From positions 1-32,398 of the forward strand of contig NZ_QFRA01000020.1 in NCBI RefSeq assembly GCF_003243515.1: a DNA stretch of 32,398 bases. Direction: 5' to 3'. A program made the translations under genes and the position numbers. A model generated the notes under the pieces. That model saw only the letters and a program-made list of their open reading frames with translations, had not been told where the DNA came from and did no database searches. This DNA is from Corynebacterium kroppenstedtii (lineage in GTDB: Bacteria > Actinomycetota > Actinomycetes > Mycobacteriales > Mycobacteriaceae). Positions 17,343 through 25,660 of this stretch are shown here, one piece after another. Within the stretch, counting starts at the first letter, position 1, and the number at the start of each line of letters is the position of its first letter.

Positions 17343-17548
17343 CTTTGTAATTATTCCATTATCACCCCTGGTCAAGCCTTTAAGCGAGACTTGTGTCAGG
17401 ATGTGAAGCTTGTTTTTTATGCGATTAGAGTTTCTTCCGATGTTCACGTGCTCTACGGTGGCACTGTTCAAAAAAATAAAGCTGTGCAAACAAAGTCGAT
17501 ACGAGTCAACCCCTGAGGCTAGAGAAGACTCTTCAACCATTGACCAAC

Positions 17549-17700
17549 CGGGCATGCGGGGAAGTATGCCCGATTCACAGAAGGTGAGGGGATCGGCACA
17601 CCAACGCGGCTACAGCGGGTAGAAAGTCGTCAAGCTTTAAACCTTGACCTTCCTGTCACCACTTCCGCGAGTGGCTAGGTTCCGTAACAAGTTTGGTTAT
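17549..17700 (+). promoter_or_regulatory. Structured leader upstream of the NlpC/P60 gene
   Basis: Three hairpins lie in a row: CGGGCAT/ATGCCCG (17549-17555 with 17566-17572), GTCAAG/CTTGAC (17629-17634 with 17643-17648) and CCACT/AGTGG (17659-17663 with 17670-17674). Between and after them are single-stranded blocks such as GGGTAG (17617-17622) and GGCTAGG (17673-17679). Leaders of actinobacterial cell-wall hydrolase genes often carry the ydaO (c-di-AMP) riboswitch. Some blocks here vaguely recall it, but the strongly conserved GCUAAC core is not present as such. I regard it as a structured leader of unknown type. Confidence 0.35.
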
Positions 17701-17777
17701 CAGGTTTCTACCTCTATTGACTGACGGCTTCAGGCATAGCTCAGACGATGAATGCTTCCGATCAAAGGAGAAATGGC

Positions 17778-20237
17778 GTGGTAGACCGCAGGGCCTTCCG
17801 GACGTCCCATCCGCGACATGCACGTACTCGGCTTGCGGCCGTCTTGCTGTGTGCCGGGCTTGGGGTAACTTCTGCTCCACATGCCATGGCAGCACCCAAC
17901 GACGACCCCAATTCCGTCGCGTCGCTTGCCAACGATTTAACTCAGGCACAGAAAAAGCTGACTGAGCTGCAAAATGAACAAGGCGGCATCCATCAAGAAG
18001 CAAATAAGACTGTATATGAGCTGGATGAGGCCACCAGCGATGCAAACGATGCACAGGAGAAGGTTGTCCAGGCACGGGCGAGGCTCGACAAGTCCCAAAA
18101 GGATGTCGAGGAAGCCCAGGACAAGTTAAACTCTCTGTCGCGTTCGCAGTACACGCAGGGACAGGATTCCAATGCGGTAACGATGGCAGCTGGGGAAGAT
18201 GCCGTCGCTAATACTCTTGACCGCGCTTCATACTTGCGCACAGAGGCAGCGAAGCAACGCAAAGTTGTCTCGCAGTTAGACAAAGTGCGTACTCAAGCTG
18301 CTAATGAGGAGTCCTCTCTCCGCAAGCTGCTTGCCGACGCGTCCGCTAAGCGTAAGGACGCGAAGGAATCCAAGGATAAGGCTCTTGAAGCGATTCAAAC
18401 AGCGTCACGAAAAGCAGCGGACCTGCAAAAATCTATCCAGGAAGCCGAAGCTCGCAAGAATGAGATCCAGTCACGCCTCGACGAAGTAAAGGGCGACAAG
18501 GCTGGCTCCTCTAGCAATTCAACAGCGGCGCCGGCTCAGAACAACGCCAGTGACACAAGTGCGGTAGGCCCTTCCACCTCCGCTTCGGCAACGCAGGACA
18601 CCAAACCGGCTTCGGATTCTGCATCACCAGCTAATAACGCCACTGACAACCAGGACAACTCGTCGGACAGCGCTTCGTCTGATGACCAATCGAGCACAAA
18701 CTCTGCGCCGACAACGGAGCAATTGGCTTACGACACGGCTAATGACGGTGATGCGGGGACGGGCGAGCCCACGCAGGAATCCACCGAGCCATCGTCGGAT
18801 ACAACTGAGCAGTCGTCTTCAAATGATTCAGCTACGGCTTCGTCAGAGAATTCTGCCCAGGATCAGCAGGATTCTGCGCAGAATGACCAGGCAGACAGCT
18901 CCAGTAGTGCAGATAATGGGGACGACCAGGGCGCTAAAGCTGACCAGGGCATTGACTACGCTGCTGCGGACCAGACCGAAAAAGAGCGGTCCGAAGCTGC
19001 CACCGACGCGAAGCAGAAAGCTGATAACGCTTTAGCTGCCGCCAAGGATGCCAAGGAGAAGGAAGACAACGGCGATCCAACCGTTGAGCAGGCACGTCAA
19101 AATGCAGCCAACCTGGCGACGATCGCTTCCGAGGCGGTCAAGCGTGTCGAAGAGCTGACCGAAAAGCTGCGGCAAATTTTGGGCGCAGCCTTCGATTCCT
19201 CGTCTAACGACGCTGACAAGGCGCTCATCGGGCTCACCTCGAGTGGCTTGGCGGCCTTAGCAGCCGGACTTAAGGCAGGCCAGGAAGGAAACGATCCGGT
19301 TGCTGCCGCCGTTAATGGCGGACGTCAGGCAGCGCGCCAAGCGTGGGACCAGATTCAAAATCAGTCCGATAACAGCGGTAATACCAATAACACCGGTAGC
19401 GCTAACACCGGTTCGGGATCTGCGTCTACGGCAACGGGCACCACTGGCAACGGCACGGGTAGCGACAACAGTGGATCCACGGCCTCTGGTTCCAGCTCGA
19501 CGGGGTTTGACAACACGAATAATGACCAGAGCGGCAGCTCAACTTCGTCGGGTAGCACTGGATCAAGCAGCAATGGTACGGGCAGCGATGGATCCGATTC
19601 GGATGATTCATCCTCGGACGACGAATCCACGTCGACTACTTCGCAACTAGTCAACGGTCTCAAGAACAACTCTGACGCCTTGAACCGAGTGACCGACGGT
19701 ACTGACCAAGCATCACTCGCTACCTCAATTGGCGGAGGAAACTCAGCCAATAGCTCCACGACCGGAACGACCAACACGGGCGACAATGCACAAACCGCAA
19801 CCAGCGGTTCTGCAGAAACCCGGATTAACGCCGTCATCGCTCGTGCGCAATCACAGCTAGGAGTTCGTTACTCCTGGGGTGGCGGAAACTACTACGGTCC
19901 GACCGTCGGCATTAGGGATGGCGGAGTCGCTGACCAATACGGCGATTACGCTCACGCTGGTTTCGACTGCTCCGGCCTGGTGCTGTACGCCTTCTACATC
20001 GCTGGCTTCAAGTTGCCGCACTACACAGGAGCGCAGTACCAATCGGGAACTCAGTATCCTGCTTCCCAGATGAAGCGCGGTGACCTGATCTTCTACGGTC
20101 CTAACGCTAGCCAGCACGTCGCGATCTACCTGGGCAACGACCAGATGATTGAGGCACCTGAGTCCGGCTCAGTCGTCAAGATCAGCCCAGTTCGTTATGG
20201 TGGCATGACTCCGAACGTTGTCCGGCTCATCTCATAA
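17778..20237 (+). CDS. Secreted NlpC/P60 cell-wall peptidase with coiled coil (RipC-like)
   Basis: The protein of about 819 residues has a signal peptide (basic RRAFR...RHARTR, hydrophobic LAAVLLCAGLGV, cleavage near AMA-AP), then a charged coiled coil (about 40-240). A long Ser/Asp/Thr/Gln-rich linker follows, then an Ala-rich helical block (about 400-530), a second Gly/Ser/Thr/Asn-rich linker (about 540-685) and a C-terminal NlpC/P60 domain. Catalytic residues are C731 in FDCSGLVLYAF and H780 in SQHVAIYLGN. Such enzymes cut peptidoglycan stem peptides during cell separation, and coiled-coil members are typically activated through FtsEX. I chose GTG 17778 because AAAGGAG sits 7 nt upstream; an in-frame ATG at 17748 lacks a site. 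The linkers are unusually long. It lies between acn and ferrochelatase, as the related gene does in C. glutamicum. Confidence 0.9.
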   Translation: MVDRRAFRTSHPRHARTRLAAVLLCAGLGVTSAPHAMAAPNDDPNSVASLANDLTQAQKKLTELQNEQGGIHQEANKTVYELDEATSDANDAQEKVVQARARLDKSQKDVEEAQDKLNSLSRSQYTQGQDSNAVTMAAGEDAVANTLDRASYLRTEAAKQRKVVSQLDKVRTQAANEESSLRKLLADASAKRKDAKESKDKALEAIQTASRKAADLQKSIQEAEARKNEIQSRLDEVKGDKAGSSSNSTAAPAQNNASDTSAVGPSTSASATQDTKPASDSASPANNATDNQDNSSDSASSDDQSSTNSAPTTEQLAYDTANDGDAGTGEPTQESTEPSSDTTEQSSSNDSATASSENSAQDQQDSAQNDQADSSSSADNGDDQGAKADQGIDYAAADQTEKERSEAATDAKQKADNALAAAKDAKEKEDNGDPTVEQARQNAANLATIASEAVKRVEELTEKLRQILGAAFDSSSNDADKALIGLTSSGLAALAAGLKAGQEGNDPVAAAVNGGRQAARQAWDQIQNQSDNSGNTNNTGSANTGSGSASTATGTTGNGTGSDNSGSTASGSSSTGFDNTNNDQSGSSTSSGSTGSSSNGTGSDGSDSDDSSSDDESTSTTSQLVNGLKNNSDALNRVTDGTDQASLATSIGGGNSANSSTTGTTNTGDNAQTATSGSAETRINAVIARAQSQLGVRYSWGGGNYYGPTVGIRDGGVADQYGDYAHAGFDCSGLVLYAFYIAGFKLPHYTGAQYQSGTQYPASQMKRGDLIFYGPNASQHVAIYLGNDQMIEAPESGSVVKISPVRYGGMTPNVVRLIS

Positions 20238-20393
20238 ACTAGGCTAGGTCTGCACTCCACACGCAATGCTCACTCGCGTCCTTATCGACGTGGGGATCAC
20301 CTTGCCGGTACGGTCGTGTACTGGCACGGCACGAGCGCAGCGTGTGGCTTTTGCCGTTAACACCATTGTCTACTGAGAATTGAGACTGTTGAG

Positions 20394-21575
20394 ATGGCCA
20401 TAAACGATGCCCCGGCGTTGACAGAACGGCCTGGCCGGAAGGACGATCGACCGGCGCACAACCAGATCAACGCCAACGATTGTGGCAACTCACAGACCAG
20501 TGAGTACCCCGTTGACGCTATCGTTGTTGCCTCATTCGGTGGCCCGGAGGGTCTGGACGATATTCGTCCTTTTCTCGAAAACGTAACCCGGGGTCGTGGC
20601 ATCCCGCCCGAGCGTCTCGACGAAGTGGGAGAGCACTATCACCACTTCAACGGCATCAGCCCTCTGAACGGTCTAAACCGCGAGATCATTAGACACGTCG
20701 AAGAAGAACTTGAAAAGCAGGGGCGCAACCTCCCTGTGTATTTCGCTAACCGCAATTGGCATCCATTCTGGAACGAGACCATAGAGAAGATGGTTCACGA
20801 CGGAATTCGCCATGCGCTTGTATTTGCCACCTCTGCCTGGGCGGGGTACTCGGGATGCCGTCAATACGACGAGGACATTGAAAAAGCACGGCGTCATTGC
20901 CAGGAGCAGGGGATTACGCCCCCGGATTTAACGAAACTGCGTCAGTTTTATGACCACCCAGAGTTCATCGAGGCTGAGGCAGAAGCCGTCCAAGAAGCAC
21001 TCGCCAAAATACCCAGTGACAGGAGAGAGAACTGTCGAATAGTTTTCACAGCTCACTCTATTCCGGTCTCCGCGGATAAGACGTCCGGAAACCCAGGTGA
21101 TGGGGACTACCTGTATTCACGGCAGATTTATGAGGCAGCACATTTAACTGCCGCCAAACTTGGACTGTCAGACGATGATTTCGACCTCGTGTGGCAATCG
21201 CGTTCCGGCCCCCCGCACATTCCGTGGTTGGAACCCGATATTGTGGATCATATTTCAGCATTCCATGACCAGGGGATTCCGGCTGCGGTTGTATCTCCTA
21301 TTGGATTCGTGTCTGACCACGTAGAAGTGGCATGGGACCTTGACACCGAACTTGCCCATGAGGCAAAAGATTTTGATATGGCCATCGAACGGGCAGCAAC
21401 GGTGGGGCCAACGCAGCGATTCACACGAATGATCATCGATTTGATCGATGAATATATCGAAGGCAGAGAGCCTCTCCGCCTCGGCGTCGAGCCCCAGCAT
21501 GGGTGCAGCCTTAACGGAGTCCCGTGCTTTGGTAACTGCTGTGTTCCCCCAGCAAAGCATAAGCACCACAAATAG
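20394..21575 (+). CDS. hemH: Ferrochelatase (coproporphyrin-type, actinobacterial)
   Basis: The 393-residue enzyme inserts iron into a porphyrin; in actinobacteria the substrate is coproporphyrin III (CpfC). Motifs are VASFGGPEGLDDIRPFL, the FNGISPLN stretch, YFANRNWHPF, TAHSIP with active-site H221, and SPIGFVSDHVEVAWDLD. Cysteines at 155 (GYSGCRQY), 371, 378 and 382/383 (CSLNGVPCFGNCC) match the [2Fe-2S]-ligand pattern of actinobacterial ferrochelatases. The first 40 residues are a polar, apparently disordered extension, so translation might begin a little further in. The 156-bp gap after the NlpC/P60 gene contains long-range complementary arms (CCACACGC and GCGTGTGG, the latter followed by CTTTT) that may form a terminator. 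Confidence 0.94.
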   Translation: MAINDAPALTERPGRKDDRPAHNQINANDCGNSQTSEYPVDAIVVASFGGPEGLDDIRPFLENVTRGRGIPPERLDEVGEHYHHFNGISPLNGLNREIIRHVEEELEKQGRNLPVYFANRNWHPFWNETIEKMVHDGIRHALVFATSAWAGYSGCRQYDEDIEKARRHCQEQGITPPDLTKLRQFYDHPEFIEAEAEAVQEALAKIPSDRRENCRIVFTAHSIPVSADKTSGNPGDGDYLYSRQIYEAAHLTAAKLGLSDDDFDLVWQSRSGPPHIPWLEPDIVDHISAFHDQGIPAAVVSPIGFVSDHVEVAWDLDTELAHEAKDFDMAIERAATVGPTQRFTRMIIDLIDEYIEGREPLRLGVEPQHGCSLNGVPCFGNCCVPPAKHKHHK

Positions 21576-21582
21576 CCACAGA

Positions 21583-21623
21583 GATTACCTAGGGATTGAT
21601 CATCTTGGTATCGATTACCTAGG
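21583..21623. repeat. 11-bp direct repeat GATTACCTAGG, 30-bp period
   Basis: GATTACCTAGG occurs at 21583-21593 and again at 21613-21623, with a TACCTAGGTA palindrome at the second copy. The repeats lie between the ferrochelatase stop and the convergent hypothetical gene, whose stop they overlap. No T-run is present. Confidence 0.5.
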
Positions 21624-22394
21624 TATCGCACGAAGCATCTCGCGGACAGCGTAATCCAGCGAGGCTATCCGGGCCTGCCGAATAACCCTGAGCAGAGGGA
21701 AGACGTGCTCGTCCCACGTTGCTCCGTTGTCGGTAGCGCGCGCTGTATCAATAATTGCTGACAAATGATCAGCCCGCGCAGACAGTTTCTCTGCTCTCGG
21801 ATTAAATCCTGCTGGAAAACCAGCGGAGTCATAAAAATCCGTCAGAGTTCCCACCCGAAGCCGCACATCCGGGACATCAGCAATAGCTGCTCGCATCGAT
21901 GTAATCATCGACGCAGCGTTCCTCGTAGCCTCAGAAAGAGCTAAATCAGCTTCACCAATCGCTGAGGCCGGAGGAGCCGGCACATCTTCCCCAATCGACG
22001 ACGCCGTTAAACGCGGGATCCCGTCAGAACGAGAGGGAACAACCAATACACGCGAATCTGGATCCCCAGACGAAATCACTAATCCGGCTCCTGCGCGGGA
22101 AATAGCCTTCTGGTCATCCGAATGACCGGGCACGTGCGGAGGATCCCCGGGCGCTGCCAAAACTATACGGACGAGTGGGTCGTCGGCAGTGTGATCCGAA
22201 TAATCCGACCCGGACTGTCGGAGTTCACCCAAGAAGTGGACCATCTCGTTGCGCGGAAGTGAATACAGATCATGCCAGGCATCAATAGTGTCGTCCGTCG
22301 ACGCCTCACCAATGAGCCAAAACGCTGTCCATGCTGCTAGACGGTGGATGCGCGCCCACTCATTGCATAGGCCCGAGATAGTTGACACATTCAT
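21615..22394 (-). CDS. Conserved hypothetical protein, function unknown
   Basis: I do not recognise a family for this product of about 259 residues. It has Trp/His-rich N-terminal helices (WARIHRLAAWTAFWLIGEAS), an acidic variable middle, and a helical C-terminal half with VRLRVGTLTDFYDSAG and WDEHVFPLLRVIRQARIASL. There is no signal peptide or membrane segment. Two ATG codons are possible, at 22412 and 22394; the second lies 8 nt after TATGGT, compatible with a leaderless start. It is divergent from the DUF3097 gene and convergent with ferrochelatase. Confidence 0.65.
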   Translation of the reverse strand: MNVSTISGLCNEWARIHRLAAWTAFWLIGEASTDDTIDAWHDLYSLPRNEMVHFLGELRQSGSDYSDHTADDPLVRIVLAAPGDPPHVPGHSDDQKAISRAGAGLVISSGDPDSRVLVVPSRSDGIPRLTASSIGEDVPAPPASAIGEADLALSEATRNAASMITSMRAAIADVPDVRLRVGTLTDFYDSAGFPAGFNPRAEKLSARADHLSAIIDTARATDNGATWDEHVFPLLRVIRQARIASLDYAVREMLRAIPR

Positions 22395-22475
22395 GGCGTG
22401 CCACCATAGCATCTCTCACGGGATACTGTGTCCTCGTCTCACCAGGTTCGCGTCGCCTCAGTACACTTCCTCGGT

Positions 22476-23306
22476 ATGAGTTTCCACGACCGCTATTCAG
22501 GTGACATCTATGCCAGGCATCCACGCTCCAAGCCCCGCGAGTTCCCCGTACTCCCAGCTAAACCTGGCTTAGTGGTTGAAGATATCGCCAGTGGTTATGT
22601 GGGAGCGATCGTCGAATTTGAGCGGACATACGACGGAGATTTCGTTCGGTTGGAGGACCGATACCGACGGACGCGTCTGTTCAAAATGCGCAAAGGCGCG
22701 TTCCTCTACGAAGGAAAACCCGTCACATTAGTCCGCTATGTTCCACCAAAAGATCCTCGACAACAACGAAGCGCATCCGGATCACGGCGTGTAGAAAACC
22801 TGCGTGCCAAAATAGCTGCGCCATCACGAATCTGGGTCGAAGGCGTCCATGACGCGGCAATTGTGGAGCGTATTTGGGGCCATGATCTTCGCGTAGAAGG
22901 CGTCGTCGTGGAGTACCTTGAAGGGCTCGATAATGCACCACAATGGGTACAAGAGTTTCATCCCACCGCCCAGCGTCGTATCGGTATCCTCGCCGACCAC
23001 CTGGTTGAGGGTTCAAAGGAATCGTTATTGACACAGGAGCTTGGTCCGCATGTCATGGTGACTGGCCACCCGTTTATTGACATCTGGGCTGCCGTCAAAC
23101 CATCCTCCGTCGGAATCAAGGCCTGGCCCGACGTTCCTTATGGTGAGGATTGGAAGACGGGTGTGTGCCGACGACTCGGATGGTCGGATCCTAAAGAGGG
23201 GTGGAACCGCGTCTACAACAGTGTGAATTCTTTTCGAGACGTCGATTCATCGCTCATTGGTGCGGTTGAACGACTGGTCGATTTTGTCACCGTCGGACCC
23301 GAGTAG
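22476..23306 (+). CDS. DUF3097 family protein
   Basis: The product of about 276 residues begins YSGDIYARHPRSKP and continues with LVVEDIASGYVGAIVEFE and VRLEDRYRRTRLFKM, as in DUF3097 proteins of actinobacteria. The second half reads IWVEGVHDAAIVERIWGHDL, then RRIGILADHLVEGSKES and VTGHPFIDIWAAVKP. The spacing of an acidic VEG-x-D loop followed by an ILADH strand recalls a TOPRIM-like nucleotidyl-transfer fold; this is inference. An upstream in-frame ATG at 22428 overlaps the promoter region and I prefer 22476. Function is unproven. It reads toward the nfeD-SPFH pair, 52 bp away. Confidence 0.82.
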   Translation: MSFHDRYSGDIYARHPRSKPREFPVLPAKPGLVVEDIASGYVGAIVEFERTYDGDFVRLEDRYRRTRLFKMRKGAFLYEGKPVTLVRYVPPKDPRQQRSASGSRRVENLRAKIAAPSRIWVEGVHDAAIVERIWGHDLRVEGVVVEYLEGLDNAPQWVQEFHPTAQRRIGILADHLVEGSKESLLTQELGPHVMVTGHPFIDIWAAVKPSSVGIKAWPDVPYGEDWKTGVCRRLGWSDPKEGWNRVYNSVNSFRDVDSSLIGAVERLVDFVTVGPE

Positions 23307-23358
23307 GCAGAAACGACGACCCTGTTTTCTGTCATAGCCTTTCTGTACGCTGGACAAC

Positions 23359-23793
23359 GTGAATGCCTTGGTGTGGTTTATCGGTGCGGTACTTCTAGCT
23401 GTGCTGGAGCTTTTCGGTGGCGATTTCGCACTATTGATGTTGTCTGGCGGTGCTCTCTCCGCAGCAGGTGTGTCCTTTTTTAAGGTCCCGCTCTGGGTCT
23501 CAGTCGTTGTTTTCGCTGTTGTGTCATTAACACTCATGTTCGTTCTGCGTCCCTTTTTGAAGCGCAAACTCAGCGAAAAGATCGAAACAGCGGATTTCTC
23601 AACGCGAGCCTTGGTGGGAACAACAGGGGAGACCGTCGAGCAGATTTCGTCGTCATCGGGGATCGTTCGGCTCAATAGCGATTTCTGGTCCGCTCGGAGT
23701 GCTTTTCATGACGACGTTTTCGAGCCTGGCGACACCGTCGTGGTGAGCCGCATTGAAGGCAACACAGCTTTTGTCTTAGAAAGGAAGGATTAA
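23359..23793 (+). CDS. Short NfeD-family membrane protein
   Basis: The 144-residue protein has two hydrophobic segments (about 3-30 and 35-65), followed by a soluble OB-fold-like domain with LVGTTGETVEQISSSSGIVRLN and DTVVVSRIEGNTAFVLERK. This is the short NfeD type without the ClpP-like protease domain. Such proteins are nearly always encoded next to an SPFH protein and are thought to work with it at the membrane. The start is GTG. The stop lies 3 bp before the SPFH start codon. Confidence 0.9.
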   Translation: MNALVWFIGAVLLAVLELFGGDFALLMLSGGALSAAGVSFFKVPLWVSVVVFAVVSLTLMFVLRPFLKRKLSEKIETADFSTRALVGTTGETVEQISSSSGIVRLNSDFWSARSAFHDDVFEPGDTVVVSRIEGNTAFVLERKD

Positions 23794-23796
23794 TTC

Positions 23797-25041
23797 ATGA
23801 GCGCTGGCACTATCGTGATCGCAGCCATCATTGTAGTCATCGTCCTTATCATCATGATGTCCATCAAGTTGGTCCCACAGGGGACGGCGGCAGTCATTGA
23901 ACGACTCGGACGGTACACGAAAACTGTCGAAGGGGGAATAACGTTCCTCATTCCATTTGTCGACCGTGTCCGATCCCGCGTGGATACCCGCGAACGTGTC
24001 GTCAGCTTCCCGCCCCAAGCGGTGATTACGCAGGATAACTTGACCGTGGCAATTGATACCGTGGTCACGTTCCAAATAAACGACCCCATGCACTCCATCT
24101 ACGGTGTGGATAATTACCTCACCGGTGTTGAGCAGACCACGACGGCGACGCTTCGTGATGTCGTGGGTGGCATGACGCTGGAAGAGACTTTAACTTCGCG
24201 CGAGGTCATTAATAGACGTCTCCGTGGTGAACTGGATAACGCCACGACAAAGTGGGGGCTGCGTATTAGTCGAGTCGAGCTCAAAGCGATTGATCCGCCA
24301 CCGTCGATTCAGCAGTCGATGGAAAAACAGATGAAAGCAGACCGCGAAAAGCGCGCCATGATTTTGACTGCGGAAGGCCAGCGCGAGGCTGATATCAAGA
24401 CTGCCGAAGGTGAAAAACAAGCGCGTATCCTTGCCGCCGAGGGCGAAAAGCATGCTGCCATCTTGCAAGCGGAAGCCGAGCGCCAGGCTGAAATTCTTCG
24501 CGCCGAGGGACAGCGAGCAGCCCGTTACCTACGCGCACAGGGTGAAGCTCGCTCCATCCGTAAGGTGAATGCTGCCATCAAAACCTCGCAGGTCACACCG
24601 GATGTTCTCGCTTTCCAATACCTCCAAAAGCTTCCTGAAATGGCTGAAGGATCTGCCAACAAGATGTGGCTGATTCCGTCGCAATTCGGTGATGCTCTGG
24701 AGTCCTTCACCAAGCAGTTCTCGGACAAAGATTCTGACGGGGTATTCCGCTATGAAGCTCCTAGTGTCGACGAGGAGACCAAGGCGGAGGCAGCGACGGA
24801 TGAGGATGACGACTGGTTTACCACGCAGTCGGCCCCGGAAATCGCCAAAGCCGTCGCTGAGGCAAACGCCGTCGCGAACAAAACGGTGGATGATCCATTA
24901 GAGAGTGCTCTGGCCGCTAAGCGAAACACGGCGAAGAAGCTCGGGGAAGATCCCTCCACTGCGGGTTCAGAGAGCATCGACGTTGCCGGTGCTGACGATC
25001 AACCGGATGTCGATTCGCCGGAGGACACGTCGGAGAAGTAG
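23797..25041 (+). CDS. SPFH / band-7 membrane protein (stomatin-QmcA type)
   Basis: The 414-residue protein has one N-terminal membrane anchor (residues 4-22) and a band-7 domain (about 25-200) with IKLVPQGTAAVIERLGRYTK, VDRVRSRVDTRERVVSFPPQ and LRDVVGGMTLEETLTSRE. A Glu/Ala/Gln-rich coiled coil of repeated AEGEKQA/AEGQR units follows (about 190-255), then a conserved TPDVLAFQYLQKLPEMAEGS block and a long acidic, disordered tail (about 310-414). SPFH proteins form membrane-associated oligomers with NfeD partners and organise membrane microdomains. A GGAAGG site precedes the ATG. Its stop abuts the stop of the convergent HTH gene with no base between. Confidence 0.92.
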   Translation: MSAGTIVIAAIIVVIVLIIMMSIKLVPQGTAAVIERLGRYTKTVEGGITFLIPFVDRVRSRVDTRERVVSFPPQAVITQDNLTVAIDTVVTFQINDPMHSIYGVDNYLTGVEQTTTATLRDVVGGMTLEETLTSREVINRRLRGELDNATTKWGLRISRVELKAIDPPPSIQQSMEKQMKADREKRAMILTAEGQREADIKTAEGEKQARILAAEGEKHAAILQAEAERQAEILRAEGQRAARYLRAQGEARSIRKVNAAIKTSQVTPDVLAFQYLQKLPEMAEGSANKMWLIPSQFGDALESFTKQFSDKDSDGVFRYEAPSVDEETKAEAATDEDDDWFTTQSAPEIAKAVAEANAVANKTVDDPLESALAAKRNTAKKLGEDPSTAGSESIDVAGADDQPDVDSPEDTSEK

Positions 25042-25647
25042 TTAAAGTTCCTCCGCCCGGGTTAAGAGGTGGACGGCAAGGTCCCATCCTGCTTGTTCTG
25101 CCTGCCAACCCGCCGCAACAAGACGCTGCGACATTGCTTGCTTAGAGATACCAAGCTCTGCCGCAGCGTCGTTTTGTGTATATCCCTGCCGCATAAGCGC
25201 TGTTGCTTCTCGGCCTTCCTCAGTCCTCCGAGTTAGCACATGGCCGATCAAAGAAAACGCCGCAGAAATATCTGAAGCGAGCTCCGAACTTGCGATGGAA
25301 GAGTTCTGGGAGATCGTGGCTATCGACGCGCCCACCGTACCGGCCCGTTTACCGGTACAACTACGGGCGACAACGGACGGATCGTGCCCTCCGATCCCGA
25401 TCCCAATAGCCCACTCACCGGCAGACAGGAAAGCCATAACCACTTGGGCTTCAGATTCTGCGTCGCGGGTAAGGAGCGAAATCTCCTCCACGCCTTCCAC
25501 GGTGGACTTGAGAACCCCGGGCAGGTGCTCCATAGCTTGAGCACTATTCCTCACGTATTCCGCCCGTCTCATAGTCCGTCCACGGAACCGAGCATGCACT
25601 GCAAAAAGTGGTCGAGCCGACGTTCCTCGCGTGTGAGCCATTGCCAT
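25042..25647 (-). CDS. Helix-turn-helix regulatory protein, unrecognised family
   Basis: The product (about 201 residues from the ATG at 25647) has an N-terminal alpha/beta part with TRRTEEGRE-type charged stretches. Its C-terminal helix-turn-helix reads GYTQNDAAAELGISKQAMSQ followed by RLVAAGW, resembling sigma-region-4-like or SatD-type modules. The middle contains GEWAIGIGIGGHD, a Gly-rich loop. A longer frame starts at 25713 and would overlap the upstream VTT gene; the internal ATG lies just past that gene's stop. It is probably co-transcribed with the VTT gene. Target and ligand are unknown. Confidence 0.65.
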   Translation of the reverse strand: MAMAHTRGTSARPLFAVHARFRGRTMRRAEYVRNSAQAMEHLPGVLKSTVEGVEEISLLTRDAESEAQVVMAFLSAGEWAIGIGIGGHDPSVVARSCTGKRAGTVGASIATISQNSSIASSELASDISAAFSLIGHVLTRRTEEGREATALMRQGYTQNDAAAELGISKQAMSQRLVAAGWQAEQAGWDLAVHLLTRAEEL

Positions 25648-25660
25648 GGAGTCAAGGATA

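Noticed and set aside
19361..19837. A 158-codon minus-strand frame opposite the Ser/Thr-rich linker
   Set aside because: Its low-complexity Val/Leu/Pro/Glu composition is a by-product of the linker repeats.
20238..20260. Possible DtxR iron box after the NlpC/P60 gene (TAGGCTAGG)
   Set aside because: Only half of the palindromic consensus is present, with no matching second arm.
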